From positions 310,001 through 374,000 of the forward strand of contig NW_026612052.1 in assembly GCF_029931775.1 (NCBI RefSeq): a stretch of 64,000 nt of DNA. Reading direction: 5' to 3'. Source of the DNA: Euleptes europaea (taxonomy: Eukaryota; Chordata; Lepidosauria; Squamata; Sphaerodactylidae). The translations under genes and the position numbers were made by a program. The notes beneath the pieces were generated by a model, which saw only the letters and a list, made by a program, of their open reading frames with translations, was not told the DNA's origin and made no database searches. Shown piece by piece: positions 34,145 to 45,215 of this stretch (positions within the stretch are counted from its first letter, which is position 1; each line of letters starts with the position of its first letter).

Positions 34145-35419
34145 CCCTCAAGCAATTAAATCTGGCTGAAGGAATACTACTGAGCTTTTTATGTAACTTT
34201 ACTCTCATCCAACAAGAGAAGAACTAATTCCCCTTAAAGACTTGGTCTTTTGAGGTTTTCTGAGGAGCCAAACGGAGTGTGGAGACCTTTTTCCATTGGG
34301 GACATGTAGCAAACCCCATTCTTGATTCATTGTTTATTTACTAGCACTATCTTCAAAATGATCCAGAATGTCTCAGCAAGGGAGCATTTACCTTGTTATT
34401 GTACCACCAAGCTCTCCCAAGTGGTTTGTGCATTTCATTAAAGAGTTGTCATGGAACAAGTGTTGGTGGCATTTCCCCAGTGATGTGGAATAAATATAAT
34501 TGAAGTAGGATTTTGCTTCAACAGCTGCACTTTGTAGCTGCCTTGCAGATTATTGTGAACTGGTATTTCTCATCTCGTTCTCCCTACCCCCCTACTGCCA
34601 CCCCTTTCTGGTTAGATGCTTTTAAAGAAAAAAATCTACCAAGACTCACAGGTACAAGACTTTATTTTTTTATGCCAATAAAGGCTTTGTTGTTGTTGTC
34701 GTCACAGGTACATGATTAAAAAGATCTATGCATGGGAAAGTTTTTTGTTTTTTTTAATCTGGTGGTAAGGGGCTTTCATGGTAGATTGTGCTCTTGGTGA
34801 TTTAACAAGTTGGAGTTCTTCTTTACAAAACATGAGAACTTGCACAAAAGCTCTAATTCATGGCAGTAGAGCTACCAATGGAAGACGCGGAGGGTTATGC
34901 CTCAAAATATTCACTTTGGTGATCGCTTATTGCCAGGATCTATTCTGTCACTTCTAAACTTGCTCCCCACATTGCCCTTGGGCCCACAAATGTTGTAATT
35001 TCTCAGCAGCACCATTGAGAAAATATGGCACGTCTGTGCCTTACAAGGCACGCATATATTCTGATTAGTATTATAGGAATAACTCAATAATGCCTGGTGT
35101 GTGTATTTTCAAGGTGAAAATATCCATTGTTTCTTTGGTCTTTTATGCATGGCTCTTTCCCTTGCCATCACCCCTCTGATGACTTCGGGTCTTTGTTTTC
35201 ATTATGCATGCCGTTTCCGACTGTCAGAGGTTGCCTCACTCTCACCCTGCATTGCCCCATGTTTCAAATTTGAGATAAAACAGGTCTTTCAAAATGCGGG
35301 CAAAACTAGAAAAATGCAGGGGGAGAGCATTTTTCCTATTTAAAAAAAAGTCACGATATTCTACGATTCTTATTTTTATACATATATATTTGTAATTGTT
35401 TGTCGTTATCTCAGCCATA
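34145..35419 (+). other. Upstream flank of OR-4
   Basis: Near-identical to 27792-29066. It ends in the acceptor TTATCTCAG. Confidence 0.45.
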
Positions 35420-36361
35420 ATGGAGAACCAGACAGAAGTTACTCATTTCATACTGATGGGCCTGACAGATCGACAGGAGGCTCAGAACTTCTTGTTTGCT
35501 CTCTTCTTGCTCTTCTATCTAGCAACTGTGCTCGGAAATGGTGCTATCGTGTGCGTGGTGGCGACGGAGCACCAACTTCACACACCTATGTATTTTTTCC
35601 TCAGTAACCTATCTTGCATGGACATTTGCTTCTCTACAGTCATCGTTCCCAAGATGCTTGTTGGCTTCCTGTTGGCCCACCAAAGAATCTCCTTCATTGG
35701 ATGCATCACCCAGCTCCACTTCTTTCATTTCCTGGGCAGCAGCGAGGTTCTTCTTCTAGCAGCCATGGCATATGATCGATATGTGGCCATATGCAACCCG
35801 TTGCAGTATCCGCTCATCATGTGCCGAAGAGTGTGCCTTCTATTGGCAGCATCCACGTGGACCATGGGATTCTTCCATGCCTTGATGCACTCCGTCATGA
35901 CCTCCCGACTGCACTTCTGCGGCCCCAATACCATTGAGCATTTCTTTTGTGACATCAAACCGCTCTTGAGACTGGCCTGCAGTAGCATAGTAGTCAACCT
36001 CGGCCTCCTCAATGTTGTCACTGGGTCAATCGCCATGGTTCCTTTTGTCTTAACTCTCCTCTCCTACCTTTACATCATCTCCTTTCTGTTCTTGAAGGTC
36101 CAGTCACATAGTGGGAGATGGAAAGCCTTCTCCACTTGCAGCTCCCATCTCACAGTTGTAGGGCTGCTTTATGTGCCAGTATTGTTCAACTACCTCCCTC
36201 CATCTTCAGGAGACTCCCCACAGAGAGACATGATCACGAGCCTCATGAACAGTGTCGTTACCTCTTTTTTAAACCCCCTGATATACACCCTCAGGAATCA
36301 GGAGATGAAAACAGCCATGAGGAAAAGCTTGGGTAGGCTACTGCATTCTGTAAGGAGATGA
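35420..36361 (+). CDS. OR-4: olfactory receptor, family 12D-like, intact
   Basis: This is a 313-residue odorant receptor whose protein is identical to OR-3, 6353 bp away. The coding exon shows no difference that I could find by eye. The pair is therefore either a very recent duplication, recently homogenised by gene conversion, or an assembly duplicate of two haplotypes. All receptor landmarks are intact. AATAAA at 36781 is conserved. Confidence 0.95.
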   Translation: MENQTEVTHFILMGLTDRQEAQNFLFALFLLFYLATVLGNGAIVCVVATEHQLHTPMYFFLSNLSCMDICFSTVIVPKMLVGFLLAHQRISFIGCITQLHFFHFLGSSEVLLLAAMAYDRYVAICNPLQYPLIMCRRVCLLLAASTWTMGFFHALMHSVMTSRLHFCGPNTIEHFFCDIKPLLRLACSSIVVNLGLLNVVTGSIAMVPFVLTLLSYLYIISFLFLKVQSHSGRWKAFSTCSSHLTVVGLLYVPVLFNYLPPSSGDSPQRDMITSLMNSVVTSFLNPLIYTLRNQEMKTAMRKSLGRLLHSVRR

Positions 36362-37129
36362 GCATAATGCAAAATGTGTTTACGATACTGCCTCCTGAAG
36401 TGGACAAGGAACACAACAGTGTGAGAACTTTTATGTGGGGGGGGGGGAACAGCCACACAGAAGGGAATGCATTGTGATGGGAAACACATGGGAGAAACTT
36501 ACAAATGATAAATTACTTATGGGGCTGTCCTTGTTCAAAATGTCCACACCACATGAAATGAGAACATGCATGAAAAGAAGAGGGACACTTCAGCTAACAT
36601 TCTGGAGAATGTTACAGGGCTGCTGAGTGAGCCCCTTCCATTGTTTTAACTGTGGCCTGTATTTGTTATCATGGCATGTTTTTTTTTAATTTGGTGGTGG
36701 TGCTCTTTTTATTGCCTTATTGGTGTTCTGATGAAAACTCCTTCAAACCTCCAGGAAGCAGGATGTACATGTGTAATATAAATAAATGGAATTAAGAAGC
36801 GCTATATCACAGTCCCAGGTGCTGGGGGGGGGGGGAGCATGGGGAGAGCTGTTGTCTTCACATTCAGCTTGTGGTTTCCTTGGAGGTATCTGGCAAGCCA
36901 CCACTGGAAACAGGGATCAGACTCATTTATGATCCCAGTTCACTGGCATGTGCTGGGAAGGGTTGGGAGTTGGCACAAAGTTCAGGGGCTTGTCTGGTGA
37001 GGCAGGGCTCTGCTGAACTAAAAGACTGAGCCTTTTCTGCCAGGACCACTTTCCCAGGCTCTAAAACAATGATGTTTAACTACCCATTAATTACAGAAAT
37101 GGAAGATATCATTCATAGATCATTTACAG
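36362..37129 (+). other. Downstream flank of OR-4
   Basis: Non-coding, with a G run at about 36437-36447 and AATAAA at 36781. It ends with ATTTACAG at 37122-37129. Confidence 0.6.
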
Positions 37130-37711
37130 CACGAATAGCCTCTATTCAAGGCAGATGTGAGATTGTTTTGCCGAGAAAAGGAACCTCCCCCCCCCTTGCA
37201 GAAGAGTCGTTAGCTATGGAGCTGCTAGGACCGCCAAGAAACTGTGTTAACCCTTTCCCATCCGAGCCATGGAGAAATGTATGCCCTCTGTACTACAAGA
37301 GTGCTGGGGGCAGAAGTGGGGACAATAGAGGGGTTAAAGGAGGCAGGGCCAGAATGCGTTGGGGGGGGGGGCGTTCTAAGCCAGTGTGTCCCCATTTCAT
37401 CCCCCAGGTAGAGGTAGCAGGAGCCGGCTGTAAAATCTGGCTCTGACCATGTGGAGCAGGAGCCACTCCAGTGTGCGGCTGGACTGCTACGCCCGGCTGG
37501 TGCAACAGACCATCCTATGCCACCAGGTGGGTGAGTGCCCCACTGGTTGGATGCCTGCCTGCTTGTCTGTGTGTGTGGGGGAGTCATCTGGGGCAAATGC
37601 CTGCTTGGGGCTTGGTCGGCTAATTTTTAAGTTGATAATTTTATATGGCCCATGAATGATGTTATAAATACCCAAATAGCCCTTGATTGGAATAAAGGTT
37701 CCCCACCCCTG
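37130..37711 (+). mobile_element. hAT-like insertion carrying a PHKA exon, unit 4
   Basis: The 582-bp copy here has a perfect 8-bp duplication, ATTTACAG, on both sides (37122-37129 and 37712-37719). The right end GGTTCCCCACCCCTG matches the hAT at 6706. The left end reads CACGAATAG. Confidence 0.78.
37449..37526 (+). pseudogene. Captured PHKA1/2-like first exon, unit 4
   Basis: 26 codons, the same protein as the unit 3 copy, then the GTGGGTGAG donor. The frame is open in all three copies. Confidence 0.75.
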
Positions 37712-38639
37712 ATTTACAGTATAAAACAATACTTTCGCCAGAACGATTCAGTTTGATTTTACTGTCCCTCTCTAGGTTCTACCCTCAAATCTCCAGGAAT
37801 TTCCCAACCTGGAGTTGCCAACGATATAACTCTTTGACAGTGTTTTCTGATGATGGCTCATCATTCTTCTCCATATATCACCTTCAGAAAAGATGATACC
37901 TGGATTAGCCATATCTTCCAGGCTAGTTTGAGTCATGGCTGCATAAAAGTAACACAGAGAATAATGCAATTCCTCCTAAAGGCCTTCTAAATCTACCTTC
38001 TAAAAAACAGAATTTTTTAAAAGTTTCTTTTTAAGAACCCACTGTCTACCTAACAAGCAGTTTACTACAATGAAATCCTTATCAGTCCCCAAAAAGACAG
38101 GCACCAAGCCCTCTGCAAGCTGCCTTAAGTAGACTGACATTAATAGCTCCAGCTGCCCCATGCAGGTGCAGTAAATTGTTTCCTATTTGGTTTCCAGCAA
38201 GGGGTGGGGGAAAGGAACTATTGTGTTTTAAGCTACTTAAATAGACTGGCTGATGCACAACATCATGTTCCATACTCAGGTACATAGCTCACTCTTTAGG
38301 ATAGTGAAATAGACTAGTTGATTGTCAGCTCCACCCACCCAGGTCAGTTGCAGATATGTAGATTCTTAGTTAGCTTCTAGCAGTGGAAACAACATTCTAA
38401 CTTTAGGAATTCACAGCAGTTTCTATGGTTTGGCACTTCTTAACTAGGTCAGCAGCTTTACCTTCTACTCTCAGTTAGTTGGCCATTCCCTCCTGGGTCT
38501 CACAGCAAGCTTCACACTAAGCAGAAAATAAGAACAACAATAACCCCTAGAGATTTGTGCATTTTGGTTTGCAATGCTACAGGGTTTTGGTTTCGCCATC
38601 AAATTGATGTTATGAGTGTTTATCTGTTTTTTTTTTTAA

Positions 38640-38776
38640 TCAAATGATTTCATATATGCTTTGTTTTACTGCAGCCTTAATGGCTGAACTGTTTTAATGT
38701 TTCTGACGTTCACTGCCTTGGGGAACTCATTTGGGTAGAAAGGTGGAACAACAACGTTTTAAATAAATAAAATAAA
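38640..38776 (+). mobile_element. LINE 3' end fragment
   Basis: TTGGGTAGAAAGGTGGAACA followed by TTTTAAATAAATAAAATAAA is a squamate LINE tail, here in plus orientation. Confidence 0.5.
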
Positions 38777-38879
38777 AAGAAACTTTGCACATGGTTCAAA
38801 GTTGAGCATGACCCCCACACACACACACATTAAAGTCCTCACACTGTTGTGTTCATTGTCCACTTCAGGAGTAATTAAA

Positions 38880-39055
38880 TAGGCCTGGATGGCCCAGGAT
38901 AACCCAGTCTCGTCACATCTTGGGAGCTAAGCAGGGTCAACCCTGGTTAGTACTTTAAAGGGAGTCAATAAGGAAGTCTAGGTTTGCTACTCAGGTACAA
39001 GCAATGGCAAACCACCTCTGTTCATCTCTTGCTTTGGAAACCCTATGTGACTTAA
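38880..39055 (+). mobile_element. 5S rRNA-derived SINE, plus strand
   Basis: The head GGGAGCTAAGCAGGGTCAAC and CCTGGTTAGTACTTTAAAGG match the internal promoter region of 5S rRNA (GGAAGCTAAGCAGGGTCGGGCCTGGTTAGTACTTGGATGGGAGACC, shown here only for comparison in shorter parts). The body has GCAATGGCAAACCACCTCTG. It is a SINE, not a 5S gene. Confidence 0.8.
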
Positions 39056-39817
39056 CAGTACTTTCTACCAATTAAATAGAAAACAGTCTTCCATTTCTGC
39101 TTAAGGGTATAGTGTAATTGGCCCTTGGGGTGGGCAATTCTAGTCTTGTTCAAGGATGATCAAACCAATCCCCATATATCAGTTCAATCTGCCCCAGGGA
39201 ACCCTGGTGCGGATAGAGAGTCTAGGAGATCATTTACTCCTTATTTATATCAGTGCATTAGTATCTAGTTCTCAGGGTCCTTTTATTAGAGCCAATGTCC
39301 AGTCTTTGTGATTAGTAATACATTCTGGAACTATGTGGAGTCCATGGATATTTCAGTTGAAAGGGAAGGACTGAACCTGAACAGACATTTCTGGGTAGCA
39401 CAACTTGCTAACAAGCCATTCTCAATGCTGTTCAGAGGAAACCTTACTTTATTGGAAGTCACTTTCCCTTCCAAGGACCCCTACCTTCAGTGAAGATGCT
39501 AAAGGCAGGGTAAGTGTTCAGGATGAACCTCCTTTATTTAACATTCTGAGAGCCATTCAATTAAGAACATTTTAGAAGAAAACAAAAACATCCGAAGAAC
39601 AAAGAAAAGGAATATATTGATCACTGTAAATATGAAGATTTCATAGCTTTAAAGAGTTCTTTAGAGATTTAAGGGCTTTTTACTGAAGATACTCCTTATC
39701 ATATTCCTCACTATACATGTTTTCTTAAAGGATTCATTTTCATTTATATTTTGCAGCTGTCATCATAGATATGGCCCCTACTGTGAGCCGTAAGAAGATG
39801 TAGGTGACGACTACTGG

Positions 39818-40022
39818 TTTGTGTGTTTTTGTAGTGCTATAAAGCCACAATCAACTTCTAGTGACCCCAGCAAGGGGCTTTCAAGGCAAGTGAGAAGCAG
39901 AGGTGGTTTGCCATCGCCTTCCTTGGCAGAGTTTTCCTTGGAGGTCTCCCTTCCAAGTACTGACCCCTCTTACTTCCAAGATCTGGCGAGATTGGGTTAT
40001 ATCATGTCACCTTCTCTCCTGA
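39818..40022 (-). mobile_element. 5S rRNA-derived SINE, minus strand
   Basis: The reverse complement of AGAGGTGGTTTGCCATCGCC and GGAGGTCTCCCTTCCAAGTA gives the 5S-like head and body. The tail near 39818 has Bov-B-like TGCTATAAAGCCACAATCAA. Confidence 0.75.
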
Positions 40023-40526
40023 CTACTGGTTTAGCTGTCTTTTAAAAAGGAATTCGTTATGATCATGGAAGACAGGTTCATTGTAATTAAGTGGAGCTTC
40101 CATATTCAGATGCACTGGATAAATAGTTATTTAAACCCTGTTTTTCCCCACAATGTGGACCCAAAAGTATCTTATAATGCCGTTCTTCCACCCCCCCCCC
40201 CCATTTTATCATCATAATGACAACCCTGTGAGATAGGTTATGCTGAAAGAGTTTTGAAGGTCACCCATCCAGCTTCCAGGGGAAAGTGGAAATTTGAACC
40301 TGGATATCCAAGATCCTGGACCAACATGCTAATCACTACTTTATGATGACTATATAACAAGGGCATTGCATGCTGAGTAGAGACACTACTAGCATAGCGT
40401 AGCGTAGTTGCATGCATTGTTTGAGAGCTTGGTAGGGCAGCTGGAATATTAGTAGGATGCACAAACATTATTGGTGTATGTGTATGAGTTTAAGCACATC
40501 CCTACTACTGATTAGGTCCCCTGACC

Positions 40527-40885
40527 ACAGAATCATATAATCATAGAGTTAAAAGAACCACCAGGGGTCATCTAGTCCAACCCTCTGCACATTGCAGGAA
40601 ATTCTCAAATACACACCCAGTGACCTTAACTCCACACCAAGAAGGTGGCCCCAAAAAAAAAATATTCCTCCAGTATCCCTGGCCTGTCTGTCCTGGAGGA
40701 AAATTGCTTTCTGGCCCTAAAGTGGTGATAGCCATTTCCCTGGCCATGTAAGAAACAGCCACAGGAGCCAAACACTGGCACAACCTTTCCTGCCCTCCCT
40801 CTCATGATCTGCCTACGTTTACAGACTCAGCATTGTTGACAGATGCCCATCTAGTCTCTGGTTAAAAACCTCCAAAGAAGGAGAA
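40527..40885 (-). mobile_element. CR1 LINE 3' end, minus strand
   Basis: AGAATCATATAATCATAGAG and CATCTAGTCCAACCCTCTGC are the well-known CR1 3' terminus in reverse orientation. Downstream CR1 3' UTR text (CCCATCTAGTCTCTGGTTAA) follows. Confidence 0.9.
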
Positions 40886-41261
40886 GTTTTAGGAATCTTT
40901 AGGATTCTCATCACTTCAGTGGGTAAGGACTGTTGCCAGCAAGAAGACACAGACTCCAGATTTTAACTGATACAAATTAAATGAGTTCTTGAGGCACCAT
41001 GCAGTATAAAAGCATGGCAACTAAAAACATGATATATTAATAAATGATACAAAATGAGGATTTTTTTTAAAAAAAAAAAACCCTCAAATGTATATATAGT
41101 AGAGGGCAGAGTGAGTTGTAAATAGAGGAACCACAAACCATAAAATATTGCAAAGATAATTTGAGGGGGGATAGTTACTGATGAGGGGCATCTGTGGGTT
41201 ATCGTTTCCCCTCTGCCAGTTCTATAAGATTTTAATCAGCATTTGCTTTGTGAAAACAGTG

Positions 41262-42200
41262 ATGGAGAACATGACGGAGACGAAAGAATTTATCTTACTG
41301 GGCTTGACTGATTCCCGAGGACTTTGGCCTTTCCTCTTTCTTCTATTCCTGCTGTTCTACCTGGTCACTGTGTTAGGAAATAGCCTCATTGTATACCTCG
41401 TCCTGGCTGAGCCTTGTCTCCACACACCTATGTATTTCTTCCTTAGCAATCTTTCCTGCTTGGACATTTGCTACGCCACTGTCACCGTGCCCAAGATGCT
41501 GGCTGGCTTTTTATCGGGGCCGCAGCCTATCTCGTTTAGTGGGTGCCTGGCCCAGCTCCATTTCTTCCACTTCACAGGTAGCAGCGAAGGTGTTCTTCTG
41601 GCAGTCATGGCTTACGACCGCTATGTGGCTATCTGCTACCCTCTGCGCTATACCATCATTATGAACAAGCATGTCTGCCTGACTCTTGCTGTAGCCACTT
41701 GGTCTACGGGATTCTTCCATGCACTGGTACACACAGTGATGACCTCCCGGCTGCACTTCTGTGGCCCTAAACATGTCCAGCACTTCTTCTGTGATGTCAA
41801 GCCGCTCCTGAGATTGGCCTGCAGTAGCATCCAGCTGAACATCAGCCTTCTCAACATTGTCACAGGTTCACTTGTCATGACTTCTTTTTTCCTCACGCTT
41901 CTCTCCTATCTCTACATCATCCCTTTTCTCTTCCTGAAGGTTCAGTCGCACAAAGCAAGATTGAAGGCCTTCTCCACCTGCAGCTCCCATCTCACAGTTG
42001 TAGTTTTACTCTATGTGCCTGTTCTGTTCAACTATTTGTCCCCCTCCTCAGGAGAGTCATTACAGCGGGAGATGATATCTACCCTCATGTATAATGTAGG
42101 TGTCTCAGTACTGAACCCCCTGATTTACACCTTGAGGAATAAGGAGATGAAAGATGCCATAAGGAAAACTGTCAGAAAAATATGCCTTGCCAAAATGTGA
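41262..42200 (+). CDS. OR-5: olfactory receptor, family 12D-like, intact
   Basis: This is a 312-residue odorant receptor between the two OR subclusters and diverged from both. I start at MENMTETKEF because GAAAACAG just upstream fits a splice acceptor, although the frame stays open 27 codons further back. OR landmarks are all present: NMT glycosylation site, GN in TM1, LHTPMYFFLSNLS, MAYDRYVAIC, KAFSTCSSH and LNPLIYTLRN. The 12D-type FFHALVHTVMTSRLHFCGPK and HFFCDVKPLLRLACSS are clear. It ends in KICLAKM. It has no close duplicate in this window. Confidence 0.95.
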   Translation: MENMTETKEFILLGLTDSRGLWPFLFLLFLLFYLVTVLGNSLIVYLVLAEPCLHTPMYFFLSNLSCLDICYATVTVPKMLAGFLSGPQPISFSGCLAQLHFFHFTGSSEGVLLAVMAYDRYVAICYPLRYTIIMNKHVCLTLAVATWSTGFFHALVHTVMTSRLHFCGPKHVQHFFCDVKPLLRLACSSIQLNISLLNIVTGSLVMTSFFLTLLSYLYIIPFLFLKVQSHKARLKAFSTCSSHLTVVVLLYVPVLFNYLSPSSGESLQREMISTLMYNVGVSVLNPLIYTLRNKEMKDAIRKTVRKICLAKM

Positions 42201-42394
42201 AATTGAATTGATGCACCTGTCTGTGTTTATTGAAGCTGGGCAGTGGAGAATAGCTATGATGGGAGCTAAAAATGGATCTGAAGGATCTCAACTAAGTTGT
42301 AAACTAAAACTGAACAGATTTGCAGTGCAATCTTAAAACGTTATACCCATCTAAGTCCAGTGGACATAAGACACATGTAACTTCTGCACCAGCT

Positions 42395-42546
42395 CCATTC
42401 TTTTTATGTCCTTTTTGATGTGAGGCCTCCAGAACTGCACACAGTACTTCAGATGCAGCCATACTAATGCGGTGTATAGCGAAACTATGTCATCTTGTGA
42501 TTTGGATGTTATGCCCCTGTTGATTCACCCCAAGACTGCATTAGTA
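42395..42546 (-). mobile_element. CR1 LINE fragment, left part
   Basis: TTTGATGTGAGGCCTCCAGA and ACTGCACACAGTACTTCAGA match a CR1 segment seen widely in sauropsids. The remainder continues at 42826-42868 after a nested insertion. Confidence 0.65.
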
Positions 42547-42825
42547 TGGTTGCCAGGTGGGTGATTTTGGCAGGCAATTGCCCACCAATCCATCCAGCCT
42601 CTCCAGAGCAGCAATCATGTGCATGCACAGCCGACCACACACAATGACATCACTTCTGGGTTTACCTCCAGAAGTGCCACATCACTGTGGCTGCTTTAGC
42701 AGTTGCTAAATTGGCTGCAGTGATGCGGTGCTTCTGGAAGTAATGTCATCATGTGCATGTGGCTGCCCCAGCCCTGCCCCCTAAAACCTCCCACTGATCG
42801 AGAGGGGGGACCTGGCAACCCATGC
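42547..42825 (+). mobile_element. hAT-like element with GGTTGCCAGGT ends, nested in CR1
   Basis: The ends TATGGTTGCCAGGT and ACCTGGCAACCCA are inverted. The element is flanked by TGCATTAG on both sides (8 bp). It interrupts the CR1 segment whose two halves lie on either side. Confidence 0.75.
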
Positions 42826-42868
42826 ATTAGCCTTTTTTGACACCGGATCACACTACCTGCTCATATTG

Positions 42869-43200
42869 AGCAATGCCCTCAGTCTTAGCCTCCTCAACAT
42901 CATTGCAGGCCTAAATGTTTTCCTCCCTTTCCTGCTTACATTTCTAACCTACATCTGCATCATTTCCTTTTTGACTTTAAAATCCAAGGAAAGTAGAGGT
43001 AAAGCCTTCTCCACTTGTGCCTCGCATCTCATAGTTGTAACTCTTTTCTATGCTGGAGCCATCTTGACTTATGTTCCACCCTCTTCAGGATAATCCTTGG
43101 AGCAGGAAATGATGGTTACTCTTATCTACACTGTGGTCACTTCTGTTCTGAATCCTCTGATTTACATCCTAAGGAACTAAGAAGTGAAAACAGGGTAGCA
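42869..43200 (+). pseudogene. OR pseudogene fragment (3' third)
   Basis: The plus frame reads [20 protein letters not shown], then [19 protein letters not shown], then PPSSG, a stop, SLEQEMMVTLIYTVVTSVLN, PLIYILRN, a stop, and EVKTG. These correspond to TM5 through TM7 of an OR related to its neighbours. The 5' two thirds are missing: CR1 sequence abuts the OR homology at about 42868. With two in-frame stops and no N-terminus it is dead. Confidence 0.9.
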
Positions 43201-44321
43201 TCATGTTTTCCAGCATGGAGAGAGGGTGGAGGGCTCAGCAACTTTTGCTCAGTGTAATGTGCAGGCAAGGAAAATTGAGACACACCACTATGCCATGATG
43301 AAGTTTGAGCCAGTATAGCTTTGCCAAATGCAGGCAATAAAAATGGCTGCCCTGTAAGATAGAGGAACCCAATTAAGTGGCTAAGAATACCTAAGTTTGT
43401 ACAGATCAGCTCTTAATAAAGTCTTCATTTAACCCCTGCATTTGAATCTGGCATCTTCTTTCTTGGGTGTGGAGCAAATGTCTTAACTTTGCACTTATCA
43501 GTGAGATTCAAAATCCGAATCATATATCATGAATGGTAAAACATTATTCTTTATCTTTTAAGTATAGGCCCTTTATCTGTGCAAACATAATTGCATAAGA
43601 AGGAAGAAACATGTCCTTTAGATATCAAATTAGCACTCATCCTTCTGGATCTTATAATATTGATTCTTGATTACTTTGATGCACCATACCTAGGGCTGTC
43701 ATTTATTTCTTTATTTATTTTATAATGCATGACTGTTCTAAAGGTCCAGAACATCATTATTCAAACAACAGCTGAGGTTTAGACATACCCCAAATTACAA
43801 CTTTCCTGTCTGGTGAAGAGCTGGGAATCATTTTGGCCATTTCTGCTCTTTCCATCTCTTTTGCTTCAGCAGAAGTGCTTAGAATCTTAACTCAAGGTCA
43901 TTCATAGAGGCAAATAAAACAACCAAAACATGACATGTACTCTTCACATTTCCATCCTGCTCTTCCAATGTGCCTTGCTGTTTATTGATCAAACTATGAA
44001 AGCCACAGGTAAGGCTGTGCATTTGGATATTTCTGACTCAAAACAGTGCCCAAGATTTCACATTTTACTTCAAATCAGAAACAAAGCACTCTAGATGTTT
44101 TGGTATTTCTAAAATTCAGCTCCCCAAAATAGCAAGATAGCAAGAAAGCCTTTTTAAATTTTGAGTATTTGTGATCCGAAGTTTTGAACAGTTGGTAGAT
44201 CTGGCATCCAGAGACTAGGACTACCTTCCATTCTTTTGATTCCACTGGGCAGTAGAGATGGTGTCCCATTGATTCAAGTGGAGTCTGTACCTACATTCCT
44301 GAAATTTCATGAAAACAATAA

Positions 44322-44376
44322 TGATACCATTTCTGAAATTACAAATCAAAATTTGATTTGTAATTTCAGAAAAGGT

Positions 44377-44380
<4 letters not shown>
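44322..44380. repeat. Near-perfect 29-bp inverted repeat (hairpin)
   Basis: The arms at 44322-44350 and 44352-44380 are reverse complements with one mismatch (CCATTTCTG against CAGAAAAGG) and a one-base loop. The right arm runs directly into a TA repeat. Confidence 0.95.

Positions 44381-44439
<59 letters not shown>
44381..44439. repeat. (TA)n microsatellite
   Basis: About 29 uninterrupted TA units. Confidence 0.97.
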
Positions 44440-44442
<3 letters not shown>

Positions 44443-44779
44443 TTGCAGTTCACACTCCTAGTCATGTGTCTGGTAAGACAAATGGCTTTTAACATTACCT
44501 TCTCAGTGCCCTAAATTATAAAGTTCTGCCTTCCATGACCCTCAAGGCAGTGTGTAGGGTGAAGAAATGGATGGAGAAAAAGACTGGCCAATTCTATTCC
44601 AATTTGCACTCTGTTGCTTGCAACCTCTTCCCCCATTCTCAGATTTCATCCTGAGACAAATGGATATGATTTTTAAGCTCAGCCTTCTAAAGTGTTTTTA
44701 TTTTAGCAACTTCAGAAATATACCTTAGAATTGTCATGATAATTAGGATTTAGACACAGTTTTAACAGTTATCATTTCT

Positions 44780-45215
44780 CCAGAGATTTAATCAATTCTT
44801 CATATTTTCAAAACCAAAGGAACTCTCTTTTGGCATTGTATATCCCAGAGGCAAAATCATCTGAAAAGAATTCGTAATCAGATGCTAAACCTTTTATAAT
44901 AGATCAAAATGTTCGATGAATGTTCTCATATTCTGTGGAGAAACTTAGTTGTCTACGTTTGTGGTGGCAGTTGTGAAATGCTGGTATTGCCTCTCTTGTT
45001 GACATTTATTTTACATATTGGATTAACATCTCATTGAAAAAAGGAATATAACCCACACAGGTATAACTCACTGGGGAAAATGTGTTTTGATATATTATTA
45101 AGGGCTCAGTCTGTGGGTGCAACCATTGTCAGCCACATGTCTCCTTGGTCCTGTGTTCCCCTACCTGGTGGCATTTTCAGAAAAGGAAGAATTATGAGCT
45201 AAGCCCAGACTGCAC
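44780..45215 (+). promoter_or_regulatory. Conserved upstream block A (candidate first exon/promoter of OR-6)
   Basis: It is homologous to blocks at 49190-49460, 50690-51100, 55030-55480 and 60540-60980, each upstream of an OR. It contains TTAACATCTC, an A-rich run, and CACACAG followed by the donor-like GTATAA at 45061. Conservation plus a shared donor suggest a non-coding 5' exon. This is inference only. Confidence 0.35.

Larger units (their letters stand above)
32401..38297 (+). repeat. Tandem array unit 4 (contains OR-4)
   Basis: This is the last repeat unit. Similarity to the other units ends near 38297. There the sequence continues into AGGATAGTGAAATAGAC, which also appears at 25817 in the unit 2 spacer and may be the original right flank. 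Confidence 0.85.
38298..41261. other. Spacer between the four-unit array and OR-5
   Basis: Non-coding and repeat-rich. From left to right it holds a LINE 3' end (38640-38776), a short inverted piece of OR-flank sequence (about 38829-38871), a 5S-SINE (38880-39055), unassigned DNA, a minus-strand 5S-SINE (39818-40022), and a CR1 3' end (40527-40885). Confidence 0.6.

Noticed and set aside
38880-39055. Possible 5S rRNA gene
   Set aside because: Only part of the 5S sequence is present, it is diverged, and it continues into a SINE body.
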